A stretch of 64,000 bases of DNA from Marinagarivorans cellulosilyticus (GCF_021655555.1 NZ_AP023086.1:2386685-2450684), one strand, 5' to 3'. Counted from the stretch's first letter, positions 26,482-34,915 are shown. Translations and numbers: made by a program. Notes: a model not told the origin generated them from the letters alone.

Positions 26482-27294
26482 TATTTGTGTTCTCTTTGCG
26501 TTTAGCAATTATGCAAAGCACAAGCCTAAAAAGTGCATACAGCCGATAGCGGCTTTAATGAGTGCTGCCAAATATGTGCGGCAAATAGATGTTCAGTTTG
26601 CTCGCCTTAAGGCCATTTACGGCTAGGCCTTGTGGTGCACTCATACAGTATCAAGTACTCAGGACGTCGCAGGTGAGCCTGCGGGTTTCCGTTGAGTGGC
26701 GTATGTGGCCACCCTTGCGACTTGTGTTTCAGTGGTTGAGTTTAGCTCAACCACTGCTGTTAATTCGTCTATCGTATCCTTGGCTTTTGAATGCCGTGAG
26801 CGCTGTACTTTTGGGCCTTTGCCGCAAAATGAAGCGTCTTCAGGGTCTTCGTTGCAATTGCGAAAGCGAAGGAATGGCGCATGGCGGTTAATGCTCGCTA
26901 TGCTGCCAAAACTGCAAGCACATCGTAGGATGCGCGTTGGCTTTTTATCTATAGTTTAAGTTAGTTTTCAATTTGCTCATTTCGAGCGGGAGGTGGGCTT
27001 TTCGGCGGGATTTTAAGTTGCCAGGTAAACGCACCATCCCAGTTGCGCCTAATAAAGATTTATTAAAAGCGCTAATTATATCCGTGGTGCAGTCACTCAA
27101 TCGGTCCGAACTAGGTGAGCGCTCGCTCGCTAGTAGGCATGCAGTAAATAAGCCTAGTGCGGTGTGACAGCTGCTGGAGTGTAGCACTTAGGTATGAGGC
27201 TTTCAAACATTCGGCAGTTATTAATTCGGGTGCTTTTATAGAGCTGCCCGAAGGGGGCGTGTAGAATTGCGCGTTTTATGCGCTAGGTTACGTC
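26482..27294. other. Long rne leader and divergent rne/rluC promoter region
   Basis: 813 bases without a convincing gene. rne reads leftward and rluC rightward. In enterobacteria and relatives, rne mRNA has a leader of several hundred bases through which RNase E controls its own level; the space here fits. The only strong structure seen is an 11-bp perfect hairpin at 26730-26756. Short open frames here lack ribosome binding sites and family resemblance. I could not identify either promoter with confidence. Confidence 0.6.
26730..26756 (-). promoter_or_regulatory. Perfect 11-bp hairpin in the rne leader
   Basis: CAGTGGTTGAG, five loop bases, CTCAACCACTG. It lies about 250 bases upstream of the rne start codon and would be in the rne leader transcript. 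No T run follows on either strand, so it is not a standard terminator. Confidence 0.5.
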
Positions 27295-28245
27295 ATGAGT
27301 GAAGTTAAGTTTATAGAAGTCCCTGAAGAGTACGAGGGCCAGCGCTTAGATAACTTTTTGCTAGCACGCCTAAAGGGTGTACCTAAATCGATGATTTATC
27401 GGGTCATTCGAAAAGGTGAGGTGCGAGTTAATAAAGGCCGTGCAAAACCTGATCGCAAGTTGTTGGGCGGGGATGTTGTTAGGGTGCCGCCCATTAAAAC
27501 AAAGGAAGTTGAAGTTGTTACACCTTCGCAGGGGTTAATACAAACACTTAGCGATGCAGTTCTGTATGACGACAATGGCTTGCTGATTATTAACAAGCCT
27601 TCGGGGTTGGCCGTCCATGGCGGCAGTGGTATTAATGTTGGCTTGATCGAGGCTTTAAGGCAGGCGTATGGTGCGCCGTTTCTTGAGTTGGTGCACCGTT
27701 TGGATCGCGATACCTCGGGTTGCGTGATGGTAGCCAAAAAGCGCAGTGTACTAAAGCATTTGCAAGATGCCTTGCGACACAAAGGTGTGATTCAAAAGCA
27801 TTATGTGGCGGTGGTTGTGGGTCGTTGGCCCAAACATATCGCGCGAGTAGATGCTCCGCTAAAGCGGTGTGAGTATCCCAACGGCGAGCGCATTGTGCGG
27901 GTTCATTCGGAAGGTAAGGCATCGGTTACCGAGTTTAAAGTGCTGCAGTATTTTGATGGTTTTACATTGGTTGCGGCTAAACCCTTAACCGGCAGGACCC
28001 ATCAAATACGCGTGCATGCGCAGCATGTTGGTTGTTCGCTGGTAGGGGACGAAAAATACACGGCCCTCGAAGACAATAAACGTATGAAAGCAAAAGGCTT
28101 TAAGCGCTTATGCTTACATGCGCACGGTTTGCAGCTGCGTTTTGCTGATGGTGCGCCATTATCTGTGCGCGCGCCTCTGCCGGCAGAGTTATTACAGCCC
28201 TTGCAGGCTGCTGGCTTGGAGGCTTTAAATGCTGATCATTTTTGA
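27295..28245 (+). CDS. rluC: 23S rRNA pseudouridine synthase RluC
   Basis: 316 residues: an S4 RNA-binding domain (about 15-75, GQRLDNFLLARLKGVPKSMIYRVIRKGEVRVNKGR read in parts) and an RluA-class catalytic domain with the motif HRLDRDTSG, whose central Asp is the nucleophile, and GRTHQIRVH. Its position divergent from rne is conserved from E. coli, where RluC makes pseudouridines 955, 2504 and 2580 of 23S rRNA. It overlaps the next gene by 17 bases. Confidence 0.94.
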   Translation: MSEVKFIEVPEEYEGQRLDNFLLARLKGVPKSMIYRVIRKGEVRVNKGRAKPDRKLLGGDVVRVPPIKTKEVEVVTPSQGLIQTLSDAVLYDDNGLLIINKPSGLAVHGGSGINVGLIEALRQAYGAPFLELVHRLDRDTSGCVMVAKKRSVLKHLQDALRHKGVIQKHYVAVVVGRWPKHIARVDAPLKRCEYPNGERIVRVHSEGKASVTEFKVLQYFDGFTLVAAKPLTGRTHQIRVHAQHVGCSLVGDEKYTALEDNKRMKAKGFKRLCLHAHGLQLRFADGAPLSVRAPLPAELLQPLQAAGLEALNADHF

Positions 28246-28882
28246 TTGGGATGGCACGGTAAGCGATTCGACGGCCAAAATTGTTCGCTGTGTGCAATCG
28301 GCAGCTAAAGACATGGCTTTGCCAGCTTTAGCACCTGAGGCCATAAGGGAAATTATTGGCTTGAGCTTAGTTAATGCTATGGCTCAGCTATACCCTCAAT
28401 TAGATACGGCTGAGGTAGAAGCATTGGCTGCTGCCTATAGTCGCCATTACGTTGCCGACAATGAAACCCCCGGTTTTTACGAGGGTGCTTTAGAAGCGTT
28501 GGAGCAGTTGCATGATGAGGGCTTTTCGCTGGCGATTGCTACGGGTAAAAGCCGCAAAGGGTTGGACCGAGTATTGGCTCAGTTGGGGGTTGCGTCGCTG
28601 TTTTCGTTTTCGCGATGCGCAGACGAAACGGCTTCCAAGCCCGATCCGCTTATGCTTAACGAGATTTTAGCGGTCAGTAATCGCTGTCATAGCCGTGCTG
28701 TAATGGTTGGCGATACTGAGTTTGATATGGCGATGGCGAAAGCGATTGCCATGCCGCGTGTGGCGGTGAGTTATGGCGCTCACCATATTGACCGCTTAAA
28801 AGCTTACGAGCCTAAATTGTGCGTGGATAACCTAACGCTAATGCTGCCGTGGTTGTGTCAGCAAAGAGAGGTGCTGGGTTAG
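28229..28882 (+). CDS. HAD-superfamily hydrolase, phosphoglycolate-phosphatase-like
   Basis: 217 residues. Motif I is IIFDWDGTVSDS, motif II LAIATGKSRKG, motif III the Lys in ASKPDP, and motif IV VGDTEFDMAMA. A helical cap lies between motifs I and II, giving the Gph/PGMB class. The substrate cannot be told from sequence. Its start lies inside the end of rluC, indicating co-translation, and its stop overlaps the convergent Maf gene by 4 bases. Confidence 0.9.
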   Translation: MLIIFDWDGTVSDSTAKIVRCVQSAAKDMALPALAPEAIREIIGLSLVNAMAQLYPQLDTAEVEALAAAYSRHYVADNETPGFYEGALEALEQLHDEGFSLAIATGKSRKGLDRVLAQLGVASLFSFSRCADETASKPDPLMLNEILAVSNRCHSRAVMVGDTEFDMAMAKAIAMPRVAVSYGAHHIDRLKAYEPKLCVDNLTLMLPWLCQQREVLG

Positions 28883-29478
28883 TTGATGCGCAATAATGGG
28901 TTTACCCCAAAGCGGCGCAAATACTCAGTAGTTCGAATTAAGGGTAAACCGATAAGCGCGCTAGGATCATCACTGGTAACGCGGGTAAGTAACATGCAGC
29001 CGGCGCCTTCACTTTTAAAGCTGCCTGCGCAGTCAATAGGGTTGTCTTTTTCGATATAGTGGGCGATTTCTTGTTCGCTAAGATCGCGAAAGGCGACCTC
29101 GGTGGTAATAACATCGCTGCACTGCTGCGAATTCATTTGAACGCATAGCGCGGTATAGAAACGTACCGTCTTACCAGATTGTTGTTTGAGTTGGGCAATG
29201 GCTTTTTCGCGGGTTCCGGGCTTGCCTAGCTGCGCACCGTCAAGCCAGGCCACTTGATCGCTACCAATAATAATACTATTAGTTTTTTCGTCGCTTGGTA
29301 GTTGTATGGCGATGGCGGCGGCTTTTGCTTTGGCAAGCCTGAGGGCTGTGGCTTTGGGTGATTCATCAGCAAGCGCTGCCTCGTCAATATTTGGCGCAAT
29401 GCAGCGAGCCGTTATATTGAGGCTCTCGAGCAGTTTTTTACGATACTGCGATGATGAGGCGAGAATGATTTCGGGCAT
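28879..29478 (-). CDS. Maf-family nucleotide pyrophosphatase, YceF type
   Basis: 199 residues beginning MPEIILASSSQYRKKLLE, the Maf phosphate-binding motif; also IIGSDQVAWLDG with the catalytic Asp region and CAGSFKSEGAG. YceF enzymes hydrolyse 7-methyl-GTP, and E. coli yceF is likewise next to rluC. The SSSQYRK variant and DQVA fit the YceF group, whereas the second Maf in this window (46947) is of the YhdE group. This is a housekeeping sanitiser of modified nucleotides. Confidence 0.88.
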   Translation of the reverse strand: MPEIILASSSQYRKKLLESLNITARCIAPNIDEAALADESPKATALRLAKAKAAAIAIQLPSDEKTNSIIIGSDQVAWLDGAQLGKPGTREKAIAQLKQQSGKTVRFYTALCVQMNSQQCSDVITTEVAFRDLSEQEIAHYIEKDNPIDCAGSFKSEGAGCMLLTRVTSDDPSALIGLPLIRTTEYLRRFGVNPLLRIN

Positions 29479-29486
29479 AGCGAGCG

Positions 29487-30629
29487 TTAACCGGCAATAG
29501 GATTTATAGCCAGTACGGCGTTAATAACGTGGCGCTGCCCGTCGCGGTAAACTTCCAATAATATTTCTTCGCCAGGGCGAGACTCTTTAACCTCTTGCAT
29601 GCTGCGCAGGCCGCCGTTTAAGCCGTTGCTGACCTTCTGATTATTCACTTTCACGATAATGTCACCGGGTTGTAACCCTGCGATGTGGGCTGGCCCATTG
29701 CTGTAAACTCCCGTGACGAGCAGTCCGTGGGGAGATGGTAGTCGGTAGCGGCTAGCAATTTGCGGGGAAATGGGTTGCGCGGTGACACCTAGCCAGCCGC
29801 GCACAACGCGGCCAAATTCTATGATGTCGCTTAGGCTTTGCAGGGCGGTTTCTGCTGGGATAGCGAGGCCCACTCCATTAAGGTCGTTATCGCCAATGCG
29901 ATCAAGCATGGCGGTATTGATGCCGACAAGGTTGCCGAAGGCATCAATTAGAGCGCCGCCGCTATTGCCAGGGTTGATGGCTGCGTCTGTTTGTATAAAG
30001 TTTTCGAAGGTATTGATGCCTAAACCATAGCGGCCCACGGCAGAAATAATACCTTGGGTTACGGTTTGGCCCATGCCAAAAGGGTTGCCAATGGCCAGTA
30101 CAACATCACCCACTAACATGCCTTGCTCAGTCGAAATATTAATGGCTGTAAGCTGGTCTAACTCGATTTTAAGTACAGCAAGGTCGTTTTCTTTGTCGAT
30201 ACCTATAAGGTCAGCTTGAGCATCTCGGCCGTCTTGCAGTTGTACAACAATCTCATCGGCGCCTTGAATAACGTGATTATTGGTAAGCAGGTAGCCTGTC
30301 TCGGTCACAATGACGCCAGACCCCAACGCCGATTGCATTCTTTCTTGGCGTGATGTGTCTGCGTTATTGAAAAAGTGGCGAAACAACGGGTCGTCAAAGA
30401 GTGGGTGGCGTGCGCGCTTTAATTTTTTGCGGGTATAAATGTTAACCACCGCTGGCGCAGCTCTTTGTACGGCCTGCGCGTAGGAGGTGGGTTGCCCCCA
30501 GCTGTTACTAGGCGTAAACCCTCCGCTGCTGCGAGGGTTCATTTGCGGCATAACAACAAGGGCGATAAGGGCTGCTAGCAAGCCAATAACAAGCGGCCAG
30601 CGAGCGTAAAGAAATGCTTGATAAAGCAC
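29487..30629 (-). CDS. Membrane-anchored trypsin-like serine protease, DegS/AlgW type
   Basis: 380 residues, GTG start. One N-terminal transmembrane segment (WPLVIGLLAALIALVVM) anchors it, with the protease in the periplasm. The triad is His in LTNNHVIQGAD, Asp in KENDLAVLKIE and Ser in NPGNSGGALI. A single PDZ domain follows (about 285-375, VRGWLGVTAQPIS). One PDZ and a membrane anchor mark DegS/AlgW, which starts the envelope stress cascade by cutting the anti-sigma factor. The zapG gene lies 6 bases upstream in the same direction. Confidence 0.9.
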   Translation of the reverse strand: MLYQAFLYARWPLVIGLLAALIALVVMPQMNPRSSGGFTPSNSWGQPTSYAQAVQRAAPAVVNIYTRKKLKRARHPLFDDPLFRHFFNNADTSRQERMQSALGSGVIVTETGYLLTNNHVIQGADEIVVQLQDGRDAQADLIGIDKENDLAVLKIELDQLTAINISTEQGMLVGDVVLAIGNPFGMGQTVTQGIISAVGRYGLGINTFENFIQTDAAINPGNSGGALIDAFGNLVGINTAMLDRIGDNDLNGVGLAIPAETALQSLSDIIEFGRVVRGWLGVTAQPISPQIASRYRLPSPHGLLVTGVYSNGPAHIAGLQPGDIIVKVNNQKVSNGLNGGLRSMQEVKESRPGEEILLEVYRDGQRHVINAVLAINPIAG

Positions 30630-30635
30630 GGACTA

Positions 30636-31133
30636 TTACGCTTTGGTAGACTTCGTTGCGGTGCGCACTTCAATGCTGTCGGTTTCTTCGCTCTCTTCTT
30701 TTAAGCCGAACTCTTCACTAAGTACGCCGCCTTCACCGGGTATTTTAGGGGCCCAGTCTTTGGGTGGGGTAAGGTCTGCAGGGTCAAGGTTTTCGAGTGC
30801 CGCGCCTTCGGTTAGAGGTTGCTCTTCATCGCCCTGGGCTAAAATCGCGCGGCTGATATCGGCGCTGGTTAGGTGTAGCGCGCCTTTAACTAAATGCTCT
30901 CGCAACTGTTGTTGTCGCTGCTGTGTTTCGGCGATAAGGCGCGAGGTATCAACAAAGTGTTGAGCAACATTCTGTTGATATTGATTGTACTCGTTTTGCA
31001 GGGTGTTATGCCTTGCTTCTAAATCCTTGGGCTGGCGAGCGCTGCTATATATGCGCATAGCTAATGCGCCTAGTCCCGCGCCAGCAATAAGGCAAATAAT
31101 ACTGGTAGCAATAAGCGCAGATGTAGAGATCAC
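30636..31133 (-). CDS. zapG: ZapG/YhcB family (DUF1043) cell-division and envelope protein
   Basis: 165 residues. One N-terminal transmembrane helix (IATSIICLIAGAGLGALAM) is followed by a coiled coil rich in Gln and the family motif QHFVDTSRLIAETQQRQQQLREHLVKGA, read here in parts. The C-terminal third is acidic and variable. YhcB links the divisome with envelope synthesis in E. coli, and its gene sits next to degQ/degS there too. Transcribed with the protease gene. Confidence 0.88.
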   Translation of the reverse strand: MISTSALIATSIICLIAGAGLGALAMRIYSSARQPKDLEARHNTLQNEYNQYQQNVAQHFVDTSRLIAETQQRQQQLREHLVKGALHLTSADISRAILAQGDEEQPLTEGAALENLDPADLTPPKDWAPKIPGEGGVLSEEFGLKEESEETDSIEVRTATKSTKA

Positions 31134-31339
31134 ACTGAATTCCTCTCGAATTAACTAACGGGCGAATCATACAGTAAGTTATAAGCTGTTGCCGCATGAT
31201 GTCTTCTTAGATTATGGGTTACCTTTGATAAAATGCCGAGCGTTAATTTAGGCTTGTTGGCTCCTTGGGGCCGAGCGGGTGTTGAAATGTCACGTACAAT
31301 GCCGAGCTAAAATTTAGCAAAGTGTTTTTTAAGGAGTAG

Positions 31340-32587
31340 GTGTTGCAAACATTAGTACAGCTTAAGGCTGGCGAGTTAGCGGGAGAGAGCCGGTTAACGT
31401 TATCGGAAGATTTAAGTGAATTCCCGACAGAAATATATAATTTGGCCGAGTCTCTAGAGGTTTTAGATCTGTCGGGGAACCAGTTGTCATCGCTGCCGGA
31501 TGATTTTCATCGGCTTAGGCATCTGAAGGTTTTGTTTCTATCGAATAACGTATTTGAGGTTTTCCCTTCTGTACTTGGTCGGTGTGAGCGTTTGGAGATG
31601 ATTGGCTTTAAATCTAACCGCATAGTGTCTGTGCCGGAAGGGGCTTTGCCGCAGCAAACACGCTGGCTGATTTTAACGGACAACTGTATTACGGCGTTAC
31701 CCGAAGGCATAGGTAGCCTTGTGCGGCTGCAAAAATTGATGCTTGCTGGCAACCAGCTGCAGCAATTACCCACCTCGATTAAGCGATGTAAAAACTTACA
31801 ATTAGTCCGTATATCGGCTAACCGCTTGCAGCACTTCCCTGAGCAACTGCTAGAGCTGCCGCGCTTGGCTTGGTTGGCTTTCGCGGGAAACCCTTTTTGC
31901 CAAAGTACTGAACCGCCGCAGGAGTTGCCGGAGGTTGAGTTTGATGACTTGGTCTTAAGCGATGTTCTGGGGAGTGGTGCCTCTGGCGTAATTTCGCGCG
32001 CACACTGGAAAAAGAACCTGTTTAACTTTCCTGCAGGTGTTGCAGTGAAGTGTTTTAAATCCGGTGTCACCAGTGATGGCTATGTTCAGGACGAGTTGCG
32101 TGCCACCTTGTTGGCAGGGCAACATCACAACTTGGTGTCGCCGTTGGCGAGTATTGCAGGTAAAGGGTTGGTCATGCGTTTAATTCCGGGTGAATATACA
32201 AACCTGGCGGGGCCACCAAGTTTTGCTAGTTGTACTCGCGATCGATTCCCTGCTGAACTTAAATTACCGCTAGCGTTGGTTGTGTCGATGGTGGCTCAAA
32301 TTGAATCGGTAGTTGAGCATTTGCATAGTCGAAACCTGTGCCATGGGGATATTTATGCCCACAATATGCTGTTGAGTGAAGGTTCTGGTCACGTGCTGTT
32401 TGGTGATTTTGGTGCTGCTTCGTTTTATGGGGGGCTAACGGATTCTGTTCGTGGAGGTATCCTGCGAATCGAGCGGCGAGCATTGGGCTTTTTTATTGAA
32501 GATCTGTTAACCGTATGCGATAACTCAGGCGTAGATGGTGAGCAATATTTGCAGCTGCAGCAAAAAGCTCGAGCATACCTAGCGTAG
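31340..32587 (+). CDS. Leucine-rich-repeat protein with C-terminal serine/threonine kinase-like domain
   Basis: 415 residues. Residues ~15-195 hold about six to seven leucine-rich repeats of the LxxLxLxxNxLxxLP type, for example LEVLDLSGNQLSSLPDDF and LQKLMLAGNQLQQLPTSI. Residues ~208-400 are kinase-like: glycine loop VLGSGASGVISRA, VAVKCFK with the ATP Lys, catalytic loop HGDIYAHNML (HGD for HRD, catalytic Asp and metal-binding Asn kept) and GDFGAAS (DFG). No signal peptide or membrane helix. The start GTG (31340) or TTG (31343) follows AAGGAG. Its stop is 2 bases from the convergent AraC gene. Substrate unknown. Confidence 0.85.
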   Translation: MLQTLVQLKAGELAGESRLTLSEDLSEFPTEIYNLAESLEVLDLSGNQLSSLPDDFHRLRHLKVLFLSNNVFEVFPSVLGRCERLEMIGFKSNRIVSVPEGALPQQTRWLILTDNCITALPEGIGSLVRLQKLMLAGNQLQQLPTSIKRCKNLQLVRISANRLQHFPEQLLELPRLAWLAFAGNPFCQSTEPPQELPEVEFDDLVLSDVLGSGASGVISRAHWKKNLFNFPAGVAVKCFKSGVTSDGYVQDELRATLLAGQHHNLVSPLASIAGKGLVMRLIPGEYTNLAGPPSFASCTRDRFPAELKLPLALVVSMVAQIESVVEHLHSRNLCHGDIYAHNMLLSEGSGHVLFGDFGAASFYGGLTDSVRGGILRIERRALGFFIEDLLTVCDNSGVDGEQYLQLQQKARAYLA

Positions 32588-32589
32588 TC

Positions 32590-33774
32590 CTAGTCGCTAA
32601 CTGAGCTGTTTTTTTTGTGTAGTGCGCGGTACTCGCTGGGTGACATCTCGGTAATGCGTTTGAAAAAGCGCTGAAAGGCAGATTTACTGTTAAAGCCTGC
32701 CATGTACAGGATGTCAGTGATTGATGTGTCGATATGTTCGGGTGATATTAGTAGACGTTGGGCCTCTTCCACGCGATAAGTGTTAATAAATTCAAAGAAG
32801 TTCTTGCCAAAATGCTGGTTTAGCACTGTTGATATGTCGCGTGTTGCGTGCCCTACATGCTCTGCAAATTGCTCTGCCGTTAGATTACTTTGAAGAAATA
32901 GCTTCTCGTTTTTCATGCAGGATTCAATGGTGTTCGCTAAAGAGTCTACTTTTAGCGGCGTAGTTTTTGCTGCGCTTTTGGGCTTGGCGGCAGTAAGGGC
33001 GCGGCCGAGTTGTTGTTGTGTTAGGGATACGCTGTAGCTAAATAAAGTAAGTAATAGGCCAAAAGCTAAATAGTTGCTCGCGATGCCCAAGATGTCGGCC
33101 ATGCTACCGTTATCTAACCAAAGTTTGGTTAGGGTGTTGCCAAATAGCTGGCTGAAAAAGGTTAGCCCCCAGTATGCGGCGTAGCCGATGCACAAAAGGC
33201 TGAGCCAGTTTTTCCCCATTTCACTGTCGCTAGAGTAAAAGCTTTGCATTAGGTGTGAGGTCGATAATGCTATGGGAATACAGGCTAGGGCATAAACCGC
33301 TGGCAGCCCTTTCATTAGCAGCCACATATCGTGAATCAGCCGTTGATGTTGAGTTTGAGTAATACCTTTTAAGTCATCAAGCTGAATATTCAGCGCCAGC
33401 ATAAGGGTGACAACCGCGATTGCCGGCACAAGGTGTATCAACTGTTTTCGGTTGAAGCTAAAGCCCGCTTGGGTAATAGCGGTAACATAAAGCAATAGCG
33501 ATGGGCCTTTGAGTAGGTTTGCCAGGCAGGTAGTGACAACGATGGCTGCAGAAAAGGTATTCAATTTTGGTGCTATTTGCGCATTCCACATGAGTATAAT
33601 GCAAGCAGAATGGGCCAATAAACAGCCAAAAAATACGGTTAAACAGTGATTGGCGCGCGCATTTTTAGTCGGCGAAACCGCCAGCATCACCAACATTAAA
33701 ACCGCTGCAATAGCAGTAGTGATAACGATGAGGTCGTGTAGGTTGAATAGCGGGATTTTGAATGGGTCGCTCAT
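32590..33774 (-). CDS. AraC-family regulator with seven-helix membrane domain
   Basis: 394 residues. The first ~245 residues contain seven hydrophobic helices (for example LIVITTAIAAVLMLVMLAV and IASNYLAFGLLLTLFSYSV), and the last ~110 residues are an AraC-type double helix-turn-helix: LTAEQFAEHVGHATRDISTVLNQHFG in part, then ITDILYMAGFNSKSAFQRFFKRI and MSPSEYR. The architecture places the DNA-binding domain on the inner face of the membrane, so signal sensing and promoter binding would be in one protein. No ligand can be predicted. A perfect inverted repeat lies about 40 bases upstream of the start. Confidence 0.9.
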   Translation of the reverse strand: MSDPFKIPLFNLHDLIVITTAIAAVLMLVMLAVSPTKNARANHCLTVFFGCLLAHSACIILMWNAQIAPKLNTFSAAIVVTTCLANLLKGPSLLLYVTAITQAGFSFNRKQLIHLVPAIAVVTLMLALNIQLDDLKGITQTQHQRLIHDMWLLMKGLPAVYALACIPIALSTSHLMQSFYSSDSEMGKNWLSLLCIGYAAYWGLTFFSQLFGNTLTKLWLDNGSMADILGIASNYLAFGLLLTLFSYSVSLTQQQLGRALTAAKPKSAAKTTPLKVDSLANTIESCMKNEKLFLQSNLTAEQFAEHVGHATRDISTVLNQHFGKNFFEFINTYRVEEAQRLLISPEHIDTSITDILYMAGFNSKSAFQRFFKRITEMSPSEYRALHKKNSSVSD

Positions 33775-33814
33775 CGTTTATGCAACGCTCTGATTCTAAT
33801 GACTTTTTGGTATG

Positions 33815-33841
33815 CCCACTTTAAGTATTGCAGAAAGTGGG
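33815..33841. promoter_or_regulatory. Inverted repeat upstream of the membrane AraC gene (possible operator)
   Basis: Perfect arms CCCACTTT (33815-33822) and AAAGTGGG (33834-33841) around 11 bases. It lies 41-67 bases before the AraC start codon, in the expected promoter region. It is not followed by a T run, so a terminator is unlikely. Confidence 0.4.
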
Positions 33842-33966
33842 ACGTTTAAAAAGCGGTTCCTTGAATTGATATATACCCGATGTTGGCGTTTTGCTAAAAG
33901 TGGTACGAACTAAACACCATTGCACATTAGTCTAGCCGACACAACGAATGATCAAGAGGTAGTTCT

Positions 33967-34749
33967 ATGCAAGCACCTGCGGCAACAAAAATAAAGTACG
34001 ATGCGCGTAAGCTGAATGCTGACGAACAGGCACTACTAAGGCAAATGGCTGTATCGCGAGTTATCTCTGGCGAGCCAGTGTCGCGAGTCACTAGGGCCTA
34101 TGGCCTTGGCGATAAAACGCTCTACAAATGGCTGCGAACATATAAAGATGAGGGCGCTACAGCCTTGGCGCAGAGTGCTAAGCAGGGGCGTCGTCGGCAG
34201 TTATCCGAGTCGCAACTGGCCGAAGTGCTTGGCTGGATTATAGATCAGCCTGCCAAAATGTGGTCACGCGCTGAGCTTTTGCAACAAATCGAGAATACTT
34301 TCGAAGTTACCTGTAGCGCGACAACGCTTGGTCGATTGTTTGCGGCGTGTGGCTTAAGTGCTCCGAAGCATGAAGGCGTATACCAAAGTTATATCGCTGG
34401 CAGCTGGCAGCGTCAAGGGCGCTTAGATGTACAAGAGCTAGTTCGCCGCAAGCGTGCAGAGCGGTTAAGCCTTACGCGGGTTGTGGTGCAAAAGCCCGAC
34501 GGCAGCGGTAGTTGGGCTGGCTGGGCTGCTTTTGGCGTGCGCGGAGGCATGATGTTATTAAAAGACGGCGACTTGCTATCGGCGTTGCGCGACATGAATG
34601 ATCGCGCTTCAGTATCACAGGTTGTTATGATTGACATGCCTATTAGCGCTAATTCAGCCTGGTGCTCGCAATTAGCGGCACTTAAGAATATTACGTTAAT
34701 TCAGTTGGACGGTGAGGCTGAGCCAGAGGTTGAGATGGAGCCAGCTTAG
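33967..34749 (+). CDS. IS630-type transposase derivative: helix-turn-helix protein with eroded DDE domain
   Basis: 260 residues. Residues ~18-130 look like the paired N-terminal helix-turn-helix region of IS630/Tc1 transposases (RQMAVSRVISGEPVSRVTRAYGLGDKTLYKWLRTYKDEG; LAEVLGWIIDQP and TTLGRLFAACGLS, the latter resembling the GxxxSxxTVxRxLxxxG motif). The C-terminal half is collinear with a shortened DDE core (VVMIDMPISANSAWCSQLAALKNITLIQLDG), but the usual His, the LPPYSP motif and the last acidic residue are gone. The frame is intact, with AGAGGT before the ATG and its own terminator. Likely a domesticated DNA-binding protein; target unknown. Confidence 0.65.
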   Translation: MQAPAATKIKYDARKLNADEQALLRQMAVSRVISGEPVSRVTRAYGLGDKTLYKWLRTYKDEGATALAQSAKQGRRRQLSESQLAEVLGWIIDQPAKMWSRAELLQQIENTFEVTCSATTLGRLFAACGLSAPKHEGVYQSYIAGSWQRQGRLDVQELVRRKRAERLSLTRVVVQKPDGSGSWAGWAAFGVRGGMMLLKDGDLLSALRDMNDRASVSQVVMIDMPISANSAWCSQLAALKNITLIQLDGEAEPEVEMEPA

Positions 34750-34775
34750 CGTGCAGCGGCTCAATCGAAAGACAT

Positions 34776-34809
34776 AAAAAAACCCGAACGCAAGCGTTCG
34801 GGTTTTTTT
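34776..34809. terminator. Bidirectional terminator between the IS630-like gene and tRNA-Leu
   Basis: Stem ACCCGAACG-CAAG-CGTTCGGGT flanked by A-rich sequence on the left and seven T on the right. It can therefore stop transcripts from both the rightward gene and the leftward tRNA. Confidence 0.9.
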
Positions 34810-34814
34810 ATGTT

Positions 34815-34901
34815 TGGTACCAGAGGCCGGACTCGAACCGGCACGCTTTTAAGGGCGGGGGATTTTGAATCCCCTGTGTCTACCAATTTCACCACTCTGG
34901 C
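34815..34901 (-). tRNA. tRNA-Leu (anticodon CAA)
   Basis: The 87-base gene has acceptor GCCAGAG with pairing 3' side, D-loop with TGGTAGACAC, anticodon loop TTCAAAA (anticodon CAA), a long variable arm and T-arm GGTTCGAGTCC, with CCA encoded. It is a class II tRNA reading UUG. Confidence 0.97.
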
Positions 34902-34915
34902 AGAGTGAGGCGCGC

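Noticed and set aside
26589..26959. Two open frames in the rne leader
   Set aside because: They lack ribosome binding sites and family resemblance, and they lie in the region expected to be untranslated leader.
26941..26990. Possible rne promoter TTGAAA...TATAGA on the minus strand
   Set aside because: The boxes are only 12 bases apart, too close for sigma-70.
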